From Tenrec ecaudatus (lineage: Eukaryota; Chordata; Mammalia; Afrosoricida; Tenrecidae): a stretch of 64,000 nt of DNA. A program made the position numbers and the translations under genes. Shown here piece after piece: positions 1 to 10,125 of this stretch (position 1 is its first letter; the number at the start of each line of letters is the position of its first letter). Under the pieces are notes generated by a model. The model saw nothing but the letters and a program-made list of their open reading frames with translations, had not been told where the DNA came from and ran no database searches. The stretch is taken from NCBI RefSeq assembly GCF_050624435.1, contig NC_134536.1:8188758-8252757 (forward strand), given 5' to 3'.

Positions 1-147
1 AAAAGATAAAAAGTGTAATTGGTAAAGAAAACAGGAGCAGAGATGGCCCTGATATATCCTGAGAACCATAAAACATAGAGGATGATAACTGACTGAGTGG
101 AGCAGGAAGAGAAGGAAGCCCAGGGGGATGCTGCTTTGGGCAATAGG

Positions 148-358
148 ATTCCAGAAGGTCCAGCATCTAGAGGTTATGAGTTGGGCCTCTAATGACAAGT
201 CAGTCATTGGAAACCAGCAGCTGCTCTACAGGAGAAAGATGAAGCTTTCTACTCCTGTAAAGAGTTACCGTCTCAGAGTCCCACAGGGGCAGTTCTACCC
301 TGTCCTACAGGGTCGCTGTGAGTTGAAATGGACTTGATGGCAGTGAGCTTGGTTTTTT
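148..358 (+). mobile_element. AfroSINE (tRNA-derived SINE), sense
   Basis: The core reads as the afrotherian tRNA-derived SINE: a degraded head, then GGAGAAAGATGAAGCTTTCTACTC, the 'cccacaggggcagttctaccctg' block, and the 3' end 'gggtcgctgtgagttg...gacttgatggcag'. Such SINEs are copied by LINE machinery and encode no protein. Ends are approximate and no clear target-site duplication (TSD) was found. Confidence 0.8.
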
Positions 359-618
359 GGTCCAAGCTATGAGGATTAGTTAGTTGAGAGTCATGGGAAG
401 AAGCAGTTAGGACCACTTCTATCTGTTATGTATTGGATTATGTCTTCCATAAATAATGCATTGAATTCCTGATCTTAGAACTTGTGAATGAGATTCTATT
501 TGACAATAGTGTTTTCTTTTGTCATGCTATTGAGGTCATACTAGTGTGGGGTGGGTCCTAAACCTAATCACTTCTGAGTTGTAAAAAGAGCAGAATGGCA
601 ATGCGTGGACGTGCGTGT

Positions 619-660
<42 letters not shown>

Positions 661-794
661 GAAGCCAGATGTCCATGTGAAGAAAGATTTACAGAAAAAA
701 GAAAGGCTGATGACAAGGAAGAAATTGACACACTAAAACGTTTATTTGCATGGCTAGTTTCCAGAATTATGAGAAAATAAGTTTTTGGTTTTTC
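359..794. other. No gene; LTR-like sequence around a CA repeat
   Basis: No coding signal. From about 424 the text begins 'tgttatgtattgg...' and runs through a G-rich 'gtggggtgggtcc' block, which loosely recalls mammalian MaLR-type LTRs. This is weak and could be unique DNA. Confidence 0.3.
622..658. repeat. (CA)n microsatellite
   Basis: Uninterrupted CA dinucleotides over about 37 bases, directly visible. Confidence 0.97.
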
Positions 795-1458
795 AGAACA
801 AAAAATCATTTTGGTGAATGAGGGGGAAGGCGGAGTAGAGACCCAAAGCCCATCTGTAGACAATTGAACATCCCTTACAGAAGGAAGAGATGAACCAGTC
901 AGGGTGCAGTATAGTACTGAGGAAACACACAAATTTCCACTAGCTTATAAATGTTTTTTTCTTCCACTATCATGATCCCGACTCTACCTCACAAATCTTA
1001 CTAGACCAGAGCATGTACATGGGTACAGATAAGAGCTTGCAAAACAAGGAATCCAGGACAGATAAACTCCTCAGGACCAATAATGAGAGTAGCAATACCA
1101 AGAGGGTAAGGGAAAGGCTGGTGGTGGGGGGGGTGGGGGGAAGGAAGAACCGATCAAATGATCAACATATAACCCCCTCACAGAGGGACGGACAACAGAA
1201 AAGTGGGTGAAGGGAGACATCGGACAGTGTAAGACATGAATAAAATAATAATTTATAAATTATCCATGGTTTCTGAGAGAAAGAGGGTATGGGAGGGAGG
1301 GAAAAATCAGGCGCTGATAACAAGGGCTCAAGTAGAAAGAAAGTGTTTTGAAAATGATGCTGGCAACATATGTACAAATGTTCTTGACAGAATGGATGTA
1401 TGTATGGATAGTGATAAGAGCTGTATGAGCCCCAATAAAATGATTTAAAAAATATTTT
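795..1458 (+). mobile_element. L1 3'UTR, sense
   Basis: Reverse complement of the same 3'UTR found antisense from 2216. It ends with the lineage hallmark: 'gtgataagagctgtatgagccc' followed by polyadenylation signal AATAAA (1434-1439) and a short A-rich tail. 5'-truncated, so it carries no ORF2. Confidence 0.85.
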
Positions 1459-2215
1459 GGGGGTGGTCTTTAAGGTCACCCAATTGTAATGTTGGTGTTA
1501 CAGCAGAAAGGGGGAGTTAATTCCTCTTTCCTGCATGAGTTTAGACCACTATCCCTCCTACACTTGTTAAAGACAGTCAGATACTCAGTTTAGAGGCTGG
1601 AGCACAAACTCTGGTCTCTGAGGCCCTAGGCACAGTTAAGATTGGAGGCTACAGACTGGGTGGGGGGACTGCCCCACACCTGTCTCCACCCATTGTTTAG
1701 GACCTTGAAGCTGGTCTCATACTCAAGCAGAATCCTGGAGTTCTCTTCTGGAAAACTGAGCAGCCCCAGAGAAAAGACCTACAGATGTTGGCATCTGTGT
1801 GTGTTCACTCTCACTGCAGTGAAGCACCCTGCCTACAAATCCTGACTGAGAACCCAGAAATTCCAATGATTTTGAGATTTACTTTTCAGTAAGAACCAAG
1901 AGTCAAAGATGACTAGACTTCGGGGAAAGTCTCCCACATTAAAGACAGGTCAAAACCAAGCAAATAGCAAAGAAACAACCACAGAAACAAATGGGGAAAG
2001 TCAGAGGCACCATAAGAAAAGGGAGAAAAGTCTTAACCCAAGAACTAATAACCTTGAAAGAACAAAAGAAGACCTAGGCAAACATTCTTGCAGGGGACAT
2101 TTGTTGAAAGAAAGGCAAAGCCTTACTAAAAAACACACCTTTGCCCTCTTCCACGCTTTTGACCTAGAATGTGGATAAAATGCCTGGACTTAGAGCCACC
2201 ACCATTTCTTTTCTT
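1459..2215. other. Unassigned DNA, no gene recognised
   Basis: Mixed-composition sequence. The open frames here are short and have no recognisable motif, and I see no repeat family that I can name. Confidence 0.5.
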
Positions 2216-3830
2216 TTTTTAGCCAATATTTTTTCTAAACAGTTTTATTGTGTCAAGCACATTTGTACATTTCTTGCCATCATCATTCTCAAAACATTTT
2301 CTTTCTACTTGAGCCCTTGATATCAGCTCATTTCCCCTTTCCTCCCCCACCTTCCCTCCCTCATAAATCCTTGATAATTTGTAAATTATTATTTTTTCAT
2401 GTCTTACACTGACTGATGTCTCCCTTCGCCCACTTTTCTGTTGTCTGTCCTCCAGGAAGGGGGTTATATGTACATCCTTGTGATTGGTTCCTTCTTTCTC
2501 CCTCCACCTTTCCCTTACTCTCCTGGTATTGTTACTCTCATTATTGGTCCTGAGGTGCTTATCTGTCCTGGATTCCCTGTGCTTCCAGCTCTGATCTGCA
2601 CCAGTGTACATGCTTTGGTCTAGCCGGATTTGTAAGGTGGAATTGGGATCAGAATAGTGGGAGGGAGGAAGCATTAAAGAACTAGAGGAAGGTTGTATGT
2701 TTCCTCAGTACTATACTTCACCCTGACTGGCTCTTCTCCTCCCCGCAACCATTCTGTAAGGGGCTGTCCAGTTGCCTACAGATGAGCTTTGGGTCTCCAC
2801 TCCACACTCCCCCTCATTCACAATGATATGATTTTTTTGTTCTTTTATGCTTGATACCTGATCCTATCAACACCTCTAGATCACACAGGCTGGTGTGCTT
2901 CTTCCATGTGGGCTTTGTTGCTTCTGAGCTAGACGGTCGTTTGTTTATCTCAAGCCTTTAAAACCCAAGATGCTACATCTTTTGATAGCTGGGCACCATC
3001 AGGTTTCTTCACCCCATTTGCTTATGCACCCGCTTTGTCTTCAGTGATTGTGTCAGGAAGGTGAGCATCATGAAATACCAGTTTAATAGGCCAAAGTGTT
3101 CTCGCATTGAGGGAGTACTTGAGTAGAAGCCCAATGTCCATCTGCTACCTTAGTACTAAACCTATAAATATATGCACATAAATCTATTCTCCCGTCATCA
3201 TATATACATATATTTACATATGTATATGCCTGTGTTTAGATCTTTATACATGCCCTTTGACTCCTAGTTCTTTCCTCTATTTCCTTTTACTTTCCTCTTG
3301 TTCCACTATCATGCTTAGCCTGCATTTGGGTTTCAGTAATTCTTCTCAGTTACATTGCCCTTTATAAAGCCCTACCAGGCCTGCTACACCCTCTTCACTA
3401 TTGATTTTGGATCACTTGTTCCCTTGTCCCTGGATTTGTTAACATCCACTTCTTTTCCCCTGCCTCCCCCTCTCCCAAGTTCCCCATGAACTGTTGGTCC
3501 TGTTGCTTTCTCCTCTGGATTGTTTATCCCACCTATCTTATCTAGATAGTACTGCAGAGGTAATAATATGCACAAAAAACCCAAGACAGAGCAAAAGAAA
3601 GCAACAAAAGACAACAAAACAACAAAAGCCAATGACAAAAATATGAAAGGCTGTAAACAGTTCAAGGTCTGGTTGCTGACCTTTAGGAGTGTTTTCTGGT
3701 TGATTCTGATGGGTGCCACACCTTGGCCCCAAAGTCTATTTTTGGTATTCCCTGAGGACTTTGTTGCTCTGTTCCCCTTGCTGTTCTGTTGCACGCCCTT
3801 AGTGTTTTGGCTCCGTATGGCAGCCGCCAC
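2216..3830 (-). mobile_element. L1 3'UTR, antisense, 5'-truncated
   Basis: Starts at a T-rich stretch with 'cagttttattgtgtcaagcacattt' and runs through the landmark blocks of this L1 3'UTR: the T/C-rich 'ctttccctccctcat' part, 'ctagccggatttgtaaggt', 'gctagacggtcg...caagcctttaaaaccc', and the A-rich 'caaaagaaagcaacaaaagacaac' block near 3590. Open frames on both strands here are low-complexity artefacts of UTR sequence. Confidence 0.88.
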
Positions 3831-3947
3831 CATTTCATGACGACGTGGATGGAAGTTCCAGACCAGAGATGATGGAACAGAAAGTTAGGGAGAGTCTGGT
3901 TTTGGAAAACCCTGGTGACACTCATGCCTGTCTTGGAATGTCTATAA

Positions 3948-4583
3948 AACCAACCTCACTGCCGTTGAGTTGACTCTGACTCACAGTGACTTCATTGGAC
4001 AGAGAACTGCCCCTTTGAGTTTCTGGGACTGTGAATCTTTTCCAGAGTAGAAAACCTCATCTTTCTCTGATAAATGGGCTGGTGGGTTCAAAGTACTGAC
4101 TTTGTTAGGCCAGGTTGACTAGAGAAACAAATCCAGAGACACCCATATATGTATAAGAAAGAGTTTTATATAAGAAATAATCATGCATACCAGCCCAGTG
4201 AAATGCAAGTGCATAAGTCTGATACTAGTCCGTTAGTCCCTCTTCAGACTCACACAGCCACATGCAATGACGCAGAATTCAGGAAGATCCCAAGCCGGTG
4301 GGTACAGGGTTGTGTGGATCCAATGATGGTGGCCACAGCACAAAGCTTGCGCCGGTCTCAGTGTGGCTGGCTGGCATGAAGGTGAAGGCAGAGAGAGAAG
4401 GCAGGTTCCCAGGACCTTCCTTATGAGAAGACCATTCCCACAAGGAGGCACCATCAAGTTGTGACCTGATTGACAGGCCAGACTCCACTCCTACACTTTT
4501 AGATCTTCAAGTTGACATGAAATGATGTAACACACTGACCTTGAGGTACAACTCGTAACCCACAACGTGCCACCAGGGCTCCT
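3948..4583 (-). mobile_element. AfroSINE, antisense, split by an LTR
   Basis: The left part (3948-4100) contains 'actgccgttgagttgactctgactcacagtga' and ends in 'gtactgac'. The right part (about 4535-4583) resumes with 'ctgaccttgaggtac...gccaccagggctcc', the antisense head of the same SINE. Together they make one SINE interrupted by the element at 4101-4534, so the LTR is younger. Confidence 0.75.
4101..4534 (-). mobile_element. Solo LTR-like element (family A), inserted in AfroSINE
   Basis: Contains the family landmark 'ggttgactagagaaacaaatcc' at its left end and '...aaatgatgtaacaca' at its right, i.e. TGTG...CA-type ends on the minus strand. CTGAC occurs at 4096-4100 and 4535-4539, consistent with a 5-base TSD typical of ERVL-class integration (two extra bases at the left end). 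About 430 bp with no internal coding region, which suggests a solo LTR. Confidence 0.6.
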
Positions 4584-5375
4584 GTAGAATGGCGATGAAA
4601 CAAATAAACTCCTCACTTGTCTAAAGGTGTTGTCAAGGGCTTTTCTGTTATTTGCAAATGAACATTCCTTTACTTCATTGAACTTACCTATTGTTTATAC
4701 CTACAGAGAAGATAGGGTGGGAAGAGTTAAAAGTAATTGAGATCCAGGGGTGGAGAGAATGGGTAGGAGACAGATACCTTTCTTCATTGCAAACCTTGTA
4801 TAACTAGTTTCTTCTAAAAAACAACTTGCATTTATAGCTTTGAGAAAATGAAAATGAATTAAGGGAGAAAGAAAAGTTGGGCAGAAAGAAGGGATAGGGT
4901 GTTCTGAGCTAATGGCCTGAACACCGCTCAGAGGAGTCAGAGGAGGTTGGTGACATGGGGGAGAAACAAATGAGACTGCAAAAGTGAGCAAACAGACAAA
5001 AATGCTGGTTAACAAGCTACGGTATTTGGGTCGAAACCCCCTTGCCCCCAAACCCAAACACTCAAATGTAAATGTATTAAATATCAGGTTGGTGGTCTTG
5101 GGAAACAAATGTATCTGAGTCATGATACAACCAGGGACCTACCCATTCCCTTAGAGCAGAGCCACACCCAACTCATATTAATCATCCATCAGGTGGGGTG
5201 GTATGGTTTCATTTGGCTTGTGTTTGTGATGATTTGGGTCTGATCTATTTCTTCTGCTTCAGAAGAAAAGACAGCTGGAAATTTGTGGGTAAATAAACCC
5301 GATGAAAAATTTACGGCCCAAACCTTATGAAATTTTTACTGTTCAGTTTCTGTGCTGAGGAGCACATGTAACTGA
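4584..5375. other. Unassigned DNA, no gene recognised
   Basis: No repeat hallmark or coding signal that I can support. An open frame on the minus strand (4701-5123) shows no domain and is probably chance. Confidence 0.5.
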
Positions 5376-5572
5376 CCTGCAGTGGCTTAGCACGCTTGAC
5401 TGTGTGACTTTGGGAAAGTGATTTCACTCCTCTGTGCTTCAGTTCTCATCTGTAAAGTGATTATCCTGGTACTTGCTTCACAAGGTTGTTGGGTGATTAG
5501 ATCAGTTCATAGATGTAAAGTGCTTACCACAGTTCTTGGAATATATACAGCAAGTGCTACTGAAGAGGTTGA
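5376..5572 (+). mobile_element. MIR SINE, sense
   Basis: Clear match by eye to the mammal-wide MIR core: 'tgtgtgactttgggaaagtg', 'ctctgtgcttcagttctcatctgtaaagtg', and '...atgtaaagtgcttaccacag'. MIR is an ancient inactive tRNA-derived SINE, so this is among the oldest sequence in the window. Confidence 0.85.
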
Positions 5573-5581
5573 TATTGTTAC

Positions 5582-5768
5582 TGAGAAAATCCCTGGTGGC
5601 ATTGTAGGGTAGGAATTGGACTACCAACCGCAAGGTCAGCTTTTCAAATCCCCAGCTGCTCTGCTGGAGAGAAATGGGCTATCTCCTCCATTAGAGATTT
5701 ATAGCCTCAGAAACCCTTTGTAGGGTTAATGTGAGTTGGAATTGACTTGATGGCATTAGTTTTTGGAT
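5582..5768 (+). mobile_element. AfroSINE, sense, nearly complete
   Basis: Starts at 'atccctggtggcattgt' (tRNA-like head), followed by 'ccgcaaggtcagcttttcaaatcccc' (B-box region), 'ggagagaaatgggc', and the tail 'gttggaattgacttgatggcat'. Good template copy of the family for this window. Confidence 0.88.
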
Positions 5769-5782
5769 TAGTATTGAGGAAA

Positions 5783-6135
5783 CCATGGTAGTTCGGTGGA
5801 AGAATTCTCGCTTTCCATATAAGAGACTATGTTCAATTCCCAGTCAGTACACCTAATGCACAGCTACCACCTGTCTGTCCGTGGAAGTTTAGGAATCCTG
5901 TGATGCGGAGGAATAAAGGCCTGGGAATGAAGGCTAAGAACTGGGAATAAAGGCCTGGTGATCTGCTTCTGAGAACCAGCCAGTGAAAACCATTTGGGTC
6001 TTAAAAGTTAGGTCCACAACCCTGTCCCACTCCCCATAATGGGAATGCCATGTGTGCAGGATTTTTGTCACACTTACCTGGTGTCATCATGAGTTGGGGT
6101 GACAGCGGCTGACAGCAACATTGTTATTATTGATT
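5783..6135 (+). mobile_element. SINE with tRNA-Gly-like head and RTE-derived body
   Basis: The head (5787-5855) closely follows a glycine tRNA: 'gtagttcggtgg', 'agaattctcgc', then 'gttcaattcccag' as a B box. It is decayed and the acceptor stem does not close, so it is not a functional tRNA. The body continues with 'aaaggcctggtgatctgcttctgagaaccagcc', as in the 5' region of the RTE LINE, and ends in an RTE-like 'tgacagcaacattgttatt' tail. This indicates a Pol III SINE mobilised by RTE. Confidence 0.7.
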
Positions 6136-6198
6136 AATAAGAAGGTAGGGATACCTAAAAAAAAAAAAAAAGGATACTGAGGACCTGAATGATATGGC

Positions 6199-6624
6199 TG
6201 TGGCAGTTACATAATCTCCTGTCAACTTGAGTGAAGGCATGGAGTCTAGCCTGTCAATCAGGTCACAGCTTGATGACCTCATTTGGAGGTGCAATAGAGA
6301 TAAATAGCTCACTGAAGTTCAGACCCACTGTCTGCCTTCCCTTTCCTGATGTTGAGATACCCAGAGAGCTGAAGGAGGCACATGGAGACCTGTCCCAGCA
6401 TTGAGATGCTTCCACCTCCACTGGTGTGTGATCTTCCTGCATTTGGCATCATTGCATGTGCTACGTGACTCTAAAGAGGAGTTTATGGACTAGTATCAGA
6501 CATACTGGACTTGGTGTGGACTGGGCTGGCATGTTTTCTCAATAAGCAATTGCTCTTTTATATAAAGCTCTTTCTTATACACATATGAGAGTCTATGAAT
6601 TTGTTTCTCTGTTCCACTAGCACA
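6199..6624 (+). mobile_element. Solo LTR-like element (family A)
   Basis: Begins TGTGGCAGTTACATAATC and ends ...CACTAGCACA, so it has TG...CA ends. It is flanked on both sides by ATGGC (6194-6198 and 6625-6629), a perfect 5-base TSD, the usual size for ERVL-class elements. A TATA-like 'ttttatataaag' lies near the 3' end. Length 426 bp; no coding interior. Confidence 0.7.
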
Positions 6625-6702
6625 ATGGCCAATAGCAAATCTTTAAGATTCAGGAAGTCAAATGAAAACTCTATTACCTATATTTAGAAATGTGTAAGCA
6701 TC

Positions 6703-7224
6703 TAAGGCAGTTAGTTTATTGTGCTAACCTGGCTGATAAACACATGGGGTTAATTTAAGGATGGAGGGATAAATGGCTCAGTGAGCTTAGCCTTTCTATT
6801 CCTTGGATCTCTTGTTTTGTGATGGTTAGACTAGGGTGCAGCTGCCTTAGCTGGTTCCCAGCTTCAGTTGGCAAGGCGCAGTTCCTGGCAGACATCCCCG
6901 AGGAGAAACCACATGGACCTACCCAGATGCAGCCCTGGGTGCTGGAGCAGCCATGTGGAGACCCCTGCTAGTGTTGAGATGCTTACACATTCACTGATTC
7001 AGCTTTCCTCCTGCAGTCGGCATCATTGCGTCTGTTTTGTGAGATAGAGGAGGACTTTGTGGATTGGTGTTGGACATATGGGTTAATGGGTTAATGTTGG
7101 ACTTGTGGGCTTGGGCAGCCCTGGGTTGGGATGTTTTATTGATGTGCACTTAACGTTTATATAAAACTCTCTTATACATAAGAGTTTCTGTGGATTTGTT
7201 TCTCTAAATATCCTGACGAATACA
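6703..7224 (+). mobile_element. Solo LTR-like element (family A2)
   Basis: Related to the 6199 copy: it shares 'gttaatttaagg', the 'gagatgcttacacattcactga' block, 'tttatataaaactctcttatac' and the terminal 'tttgtttctct'. Flanks are GCATC (6698-6702) and GCATT (7225-7229), a near-perfect 5-base TSD. Its closest relative here is 26563-27075. Confidence 0.65.
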
Positions 7225-7297
7225 GCATTTGAAAACAAAGGAAAGCTACTAGAGAAAGATGGAGTAAATCATCTGTCAATGGTCCAACAAGAAGTGC

Positions 7298-7301
<4 letters not shown>

Positions 7302-7358
<57 letters not shown>
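7302..7358. repeat. (GA)n microsatellite
   Basis: Uninterrupted GA dinucleotides, about 57 bases. Confidence 0.97.
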
Positions 7359-7361
<3 letters not shown>

Positions 7362-7725
7362 CAAGTGGGGAGAATAGTCTATAATGGATAAAGCAGATCT
7401 TCTGGAACATGAATCCGTGATAGGATCAAATCCTGGAAAAGGCAAAAGCCACATTTTGTTATGGTAGCAAAGCCATACCCAATAGTAGAACATGCCCCAT
7501 TATTCCATTTCCTCTGTTTCTCACTGAGCCTCTGCTATAAAAGGTCTCATATATTCTCTTTGTTATTTTCCCAATAATCACATGCTGAAGAAAGTTTCGA
7601 GGAGGGCAGCAAGCTTAACCTGGAGTTTGGAAGAAAGAGGCACATGGAAAGAGTCATAAGCAGTCACTCAAGCCCAGTTGGTGATGGCTTAATGGCATGG
7701 GGTTGTTCGGGAGGGAGAGGGAGAA
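7359..7725. other. Unassigned DNA
   Basis: No gene or named repeat seen between the GA and GAA tracts. Confidence 0.5.
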
Positions 7726-7865
7726 GAAGAAGAAGAAGAAGAAGAAGAAGAAGGAGAAGGAGAAGGAGAAGGAGAAGGAGAAGGAGAAGGAGAAGGAGAA
7801 GGAGAAGGAGAAGGAGAAGGAGAAGGAGAAGGAGAAGAAGAAGAAGAAGAAGAAGAAGAAGAAAG
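7726..7865. repeat. (GAA)n-(GGAGAA)n-(GAA)n purine tract
   Basis: About 140 bases of pure purine on the plus strand: GAA triplets, then about 16 GGAGAA hexamers, then GAA again. The symmetric layout suggests the hexamer arose inside a GAA array and expanded. Long arginine, lysine-glutamate or leucine frames here are only translations of the repeat. Confidence 0.97.
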
Positions 7866-7867
7866 TG

Positions 7868-8010
7868 AGAGAAAACCAAGCCCAGGATGTTTCCTTCCAG
7901 GGACCCTGTGGGCCAGATGGGGGTGGTTCACCCACCCCCTTGGTGTTGTCCTGTGCGCGCAGATTTTCATCACTCTTTGTTCCATTTCATGAGACCACTT
8001 GGAGGGGCCA
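7868..8010 (+). repeat. Duplicated segment, copy 1
   Basis: Shares with 9418-9576, in the same orientation, the blocks 'gaaaaccaagcc...ggatg', 'ccctgtgggcc', 'cacccacccccttggtg' and 'tttgttccatttcatgagac'. Copy 2 has two extra inserts. Either an unnamed interspersed repeat or a local duplication. Confidence 0.8.
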
Positions 8011-8025
8011 CTTCCACCACCGAGA

Positions 8026-8096
8026 GAAGGGAAGGGAAGGGAGAGAAAAAGGAAGGGGAAGAGGAAGAGGAAGAGGAAAGAAAAGGAAGAGAAGAG
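8026..8096. repeat. Purine-rich low-complexity tract
   Basis: Imperfect GGGAA, GGAAGA and GAGGAA units, all purine on the plus strand. Confidence 0.9.
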
Positions 8097-8284
8097 GAGC
8101 TGAGTATTTGACTTGGTCAAGAAAGTGTGACTATTGAGCACTAGGAAGACCTGCACCACAAGAATGAATCCATCAGTGGACCAGGGGCCAACAGGGGGAA
8201 GGAGCATTATGAGTTTAAGTAGATATCCACCTGGAGGTTCCCTGCAAGAAACACCTGATGCTCTACTTGGGAAAGAAAATAGCT

Positions 8285-8375
8285 ATTGAAACCCCCCTGG
8301 TGCACAGGTCTATTCTGACACACATGGGTTTGCCATTGGTTGGAATTGACTATATCGATCTAACTGACTCTCAGG
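8285..8375 (+). mobile_element. AfroSINE fragment, sense
   Basis: Contains 'cccccctggtgcacaggtctattctgacacacatggg' and then 'ggaattgactatatcgat', matching degraded AfroSINE pieces. Heavily decayed. Confidence 0.5.
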
Positions 8376-8454
8376 TTGGCTGTAACATACATCTGAGATC
8401 AGGCTCGCCAAGAGAAAGCACTACGAGGAGGTATCCACTCCCCATAACTGGAAT

Positions 8455-9302
8455 TCCACTCCCCAAAGCTATGTATTTAATTTTTAAACAAAAGAACCTC
8501 ATCACCTTCACAGTACTCTCCATTACACTTAATACATTTGTTAAATCTGTGATTCTATTCTTGGAAACATTTTCCACACTCATCTGTTTGGATGGTTGAC
8601 AGCACCTCCCTGTTTTTTCCCCTCACCTTTTCTATGCAGTCAAATCGCTGTCCTTTCGTGTCCTTCTGCATTCACAGAAACAAAAAGAAGTTGCATGGAG
8701 TAAGGTCAGGTGAGTAAGGTGTGTGGGGCAAGAGAGTCATGCATTTTTTTGCCAAAACCTGCACACTTAGATGGTTGCATGAGCAGGTGCATTGTCATGT
8801 CACACACTTAGGCTATCTTTTCAGAACCTCTAAATAAAAAGTTGGATTATCAGTCTGACCTGGTGGAACAAATTGCCAATACACTACAAGTTGACATTTT
8901 CGTCCATTTGGGAAGTTGACAGACATCCAGAATGATGTTTGTCATCAATTGACATTTCAATTGAAATGAGAAAACCACTCATACGCTTAAGATTTTCCCA
9001 TTACGTTGTCCTTGTAAGCTGTGTTCAACATTACAGCGGTTTCTGTAGCATTTTTCCAAAGCAGGAATCAAAATTTCACAGCCACACGCTATTCTCTTAA
9101 AATGGCCATCCCTGAAAAATGAGGTTTGAGCAAAACTGCTTTTACAAAAAAATTCACTGTGACCAGAGAGAACATTCCCAGGAAATACACTGGGTGTGCT
9201 AATTCAGAGCAAGTTGCTCTCTCCTTACCTAGAGGGAAAAAGGTCTACTATATAAGCTCCATAACCCCCAGTGCAATTCTGTTTTTTGGGGTACTCCCTA
9301 GT
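8455..9302 (-). mobile_element. mariner transposon remnant (copy 1), internally deleted
   Basis: On the minus strand it parallels the copy at 13349: 'cctgctttggaaaaatgctacagaaac', then the cysteine-poor helix-turn-helix region. It keeps FVPPGQT and YLEVL segments, the second catalytic aspartate as HDNAPAHA (around 8776-8798) and the third region as YSPDLTPCNFFLF, where the usual D of CDF is N. The stretch between the DNA-binding domain and FVPPG, including the first catalytic D, is gone. An outer end 'gggagtaccccaaaaaacag' lies near 9282-9300. No intact transposase. Confidence 0.8.
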
Positions 9303-9877
9303 ATGCTTAGCTGAATTTACTGCAGTCTTTCTGTCCTCAGTATTTCTGTGGTGATAGATTTCCTGTACGTACTCTAAAGCCAAGGGTTGCTGAAGATATT
9401 AATAATCTGGGAGACAATGAAAACCAAGCCAGGATGCCTCCTTCCTGGGGCCCTGTGGGCCTCCGAGGCTGACAGATGGGATTAGTTCACCCACCCCCCT
9501 TGGTGCTGTCCTGCTTGCGCAGTGGAAACTGCATTTGCTTTTCATCATTGTTTGTTCCATTTCATGAGACAACTTGGGTCTACACAGCCTGGGAGGAAAC
9601 AGGAAATTGGGAGCAGGGCTTGTCAGGCTGTTCTGTGCTCAGATCACATGTCACCTTCCCAGAGATGTCCTTCCCACACTCCTTTTCCAAGCAATGCCCT
9701 CCTACACCCCCCAGGTGAAATCATTCATTCTCTCTGGCTCCAGGTGGAATTTAACAGCCATGAGAGACTCTCTGCCTTTTTACAGGCTGTATTTCCAATA
9801 CCTAGGACAGCATCTGGTATTGAAAATATAGCCTTTATGCACACATATACCAATAATATATGTTGTTATATGTATTG
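9303..9877. other. Unassigned DNA containing duplicated segment copy 2
   Basis: Apart from the duplicated segment at 9418-9576, no gene or named repeat is recognised. Open frames between 9476 and 9881 are in repeat or AT-rich sequence and show no domain. Confidence 0.5.
9418..9576 (+). repeat. Duplicated segment, copy 2
   Basis: Partner of 7868-8010 in direct orientation, with extra bases after 'ccctgtgggcc' and after 'gcgcag'. The mariner copy 1 lies between the two. Confidence 0.8.
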
Positions 9878-9974
9878 TTAGGGTAATCGGGTTTGGTTCT
9901 TACGTACAGCGATCCTGTGTACAACAGAACTGAAATACCACTCAGCCCTTCACTCTCCTCACAATTGTTCTTAA

Positions 9975-10125
9975 AAAAAATCATTTTATTGGGTGCTCAT
10001 ACAACTCTTATCACAATCCATCCATCCATCCATCCATCCATCCATCCATCCATCCATCCATCCATCCATCCATCCATCCATCCATTGTGTCAAGCACATT
10101 TGTTGCCATCATCATTCTCAAATTT
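9975..10125 (-). mobile_element. Short L1 3' end inserted in the RTE
   Basis: 'tcattttattgggtgctcatacaactcttatcacaatcc' is the antisense L1 terminus. It interrupts RTE sequence, which stops at 'cacaattgttctta' and resumes at 'tttgagccccg'. It contains an expanded ATCC array. Confidence 0.8.
10016..10085. repeat. (ATCC)n microsatellite
   Basis: About 70 bases of TCCA/ATCC tetramers grown from the 'catccatccattg' motif inside the L1 3' end. Confidence 0.97.

Noticed and set aside
3384-3833. A 149-codon minus frame with a hydrophobic stretch
   Set aside because: It lies in the L1 3'UTR; similar frames occur in every other copy of this UTR and track its A-rich block.
5787-5855. A tRNA-Gly gene
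   Set aside because: The A and B boxes are recognisable but the acceptor and anticodon stems are broken and the sequence runs into an RTE body, so it is a SINE head.
7644-8207. Long open frames of poly-Arg, poly-Leu, Lys-Glu or Ser-Pro repeats
   Set aside because: They are translations of the GAA/GGAGAA tract in different frames, not genes.
7868-9576. LTRs of a provirus flanking an internal region
   Set aside because: The two ~150 bp segments lack TG...CA ends and TSDs, and the interval holds a mariner and SINE fragment, not retroviral genes.
10016-10085. A CRISPR-like or satellite array
   Set aside because: A plain ATCC tetranucleotide array with no spacers, grown from an L1 motif.
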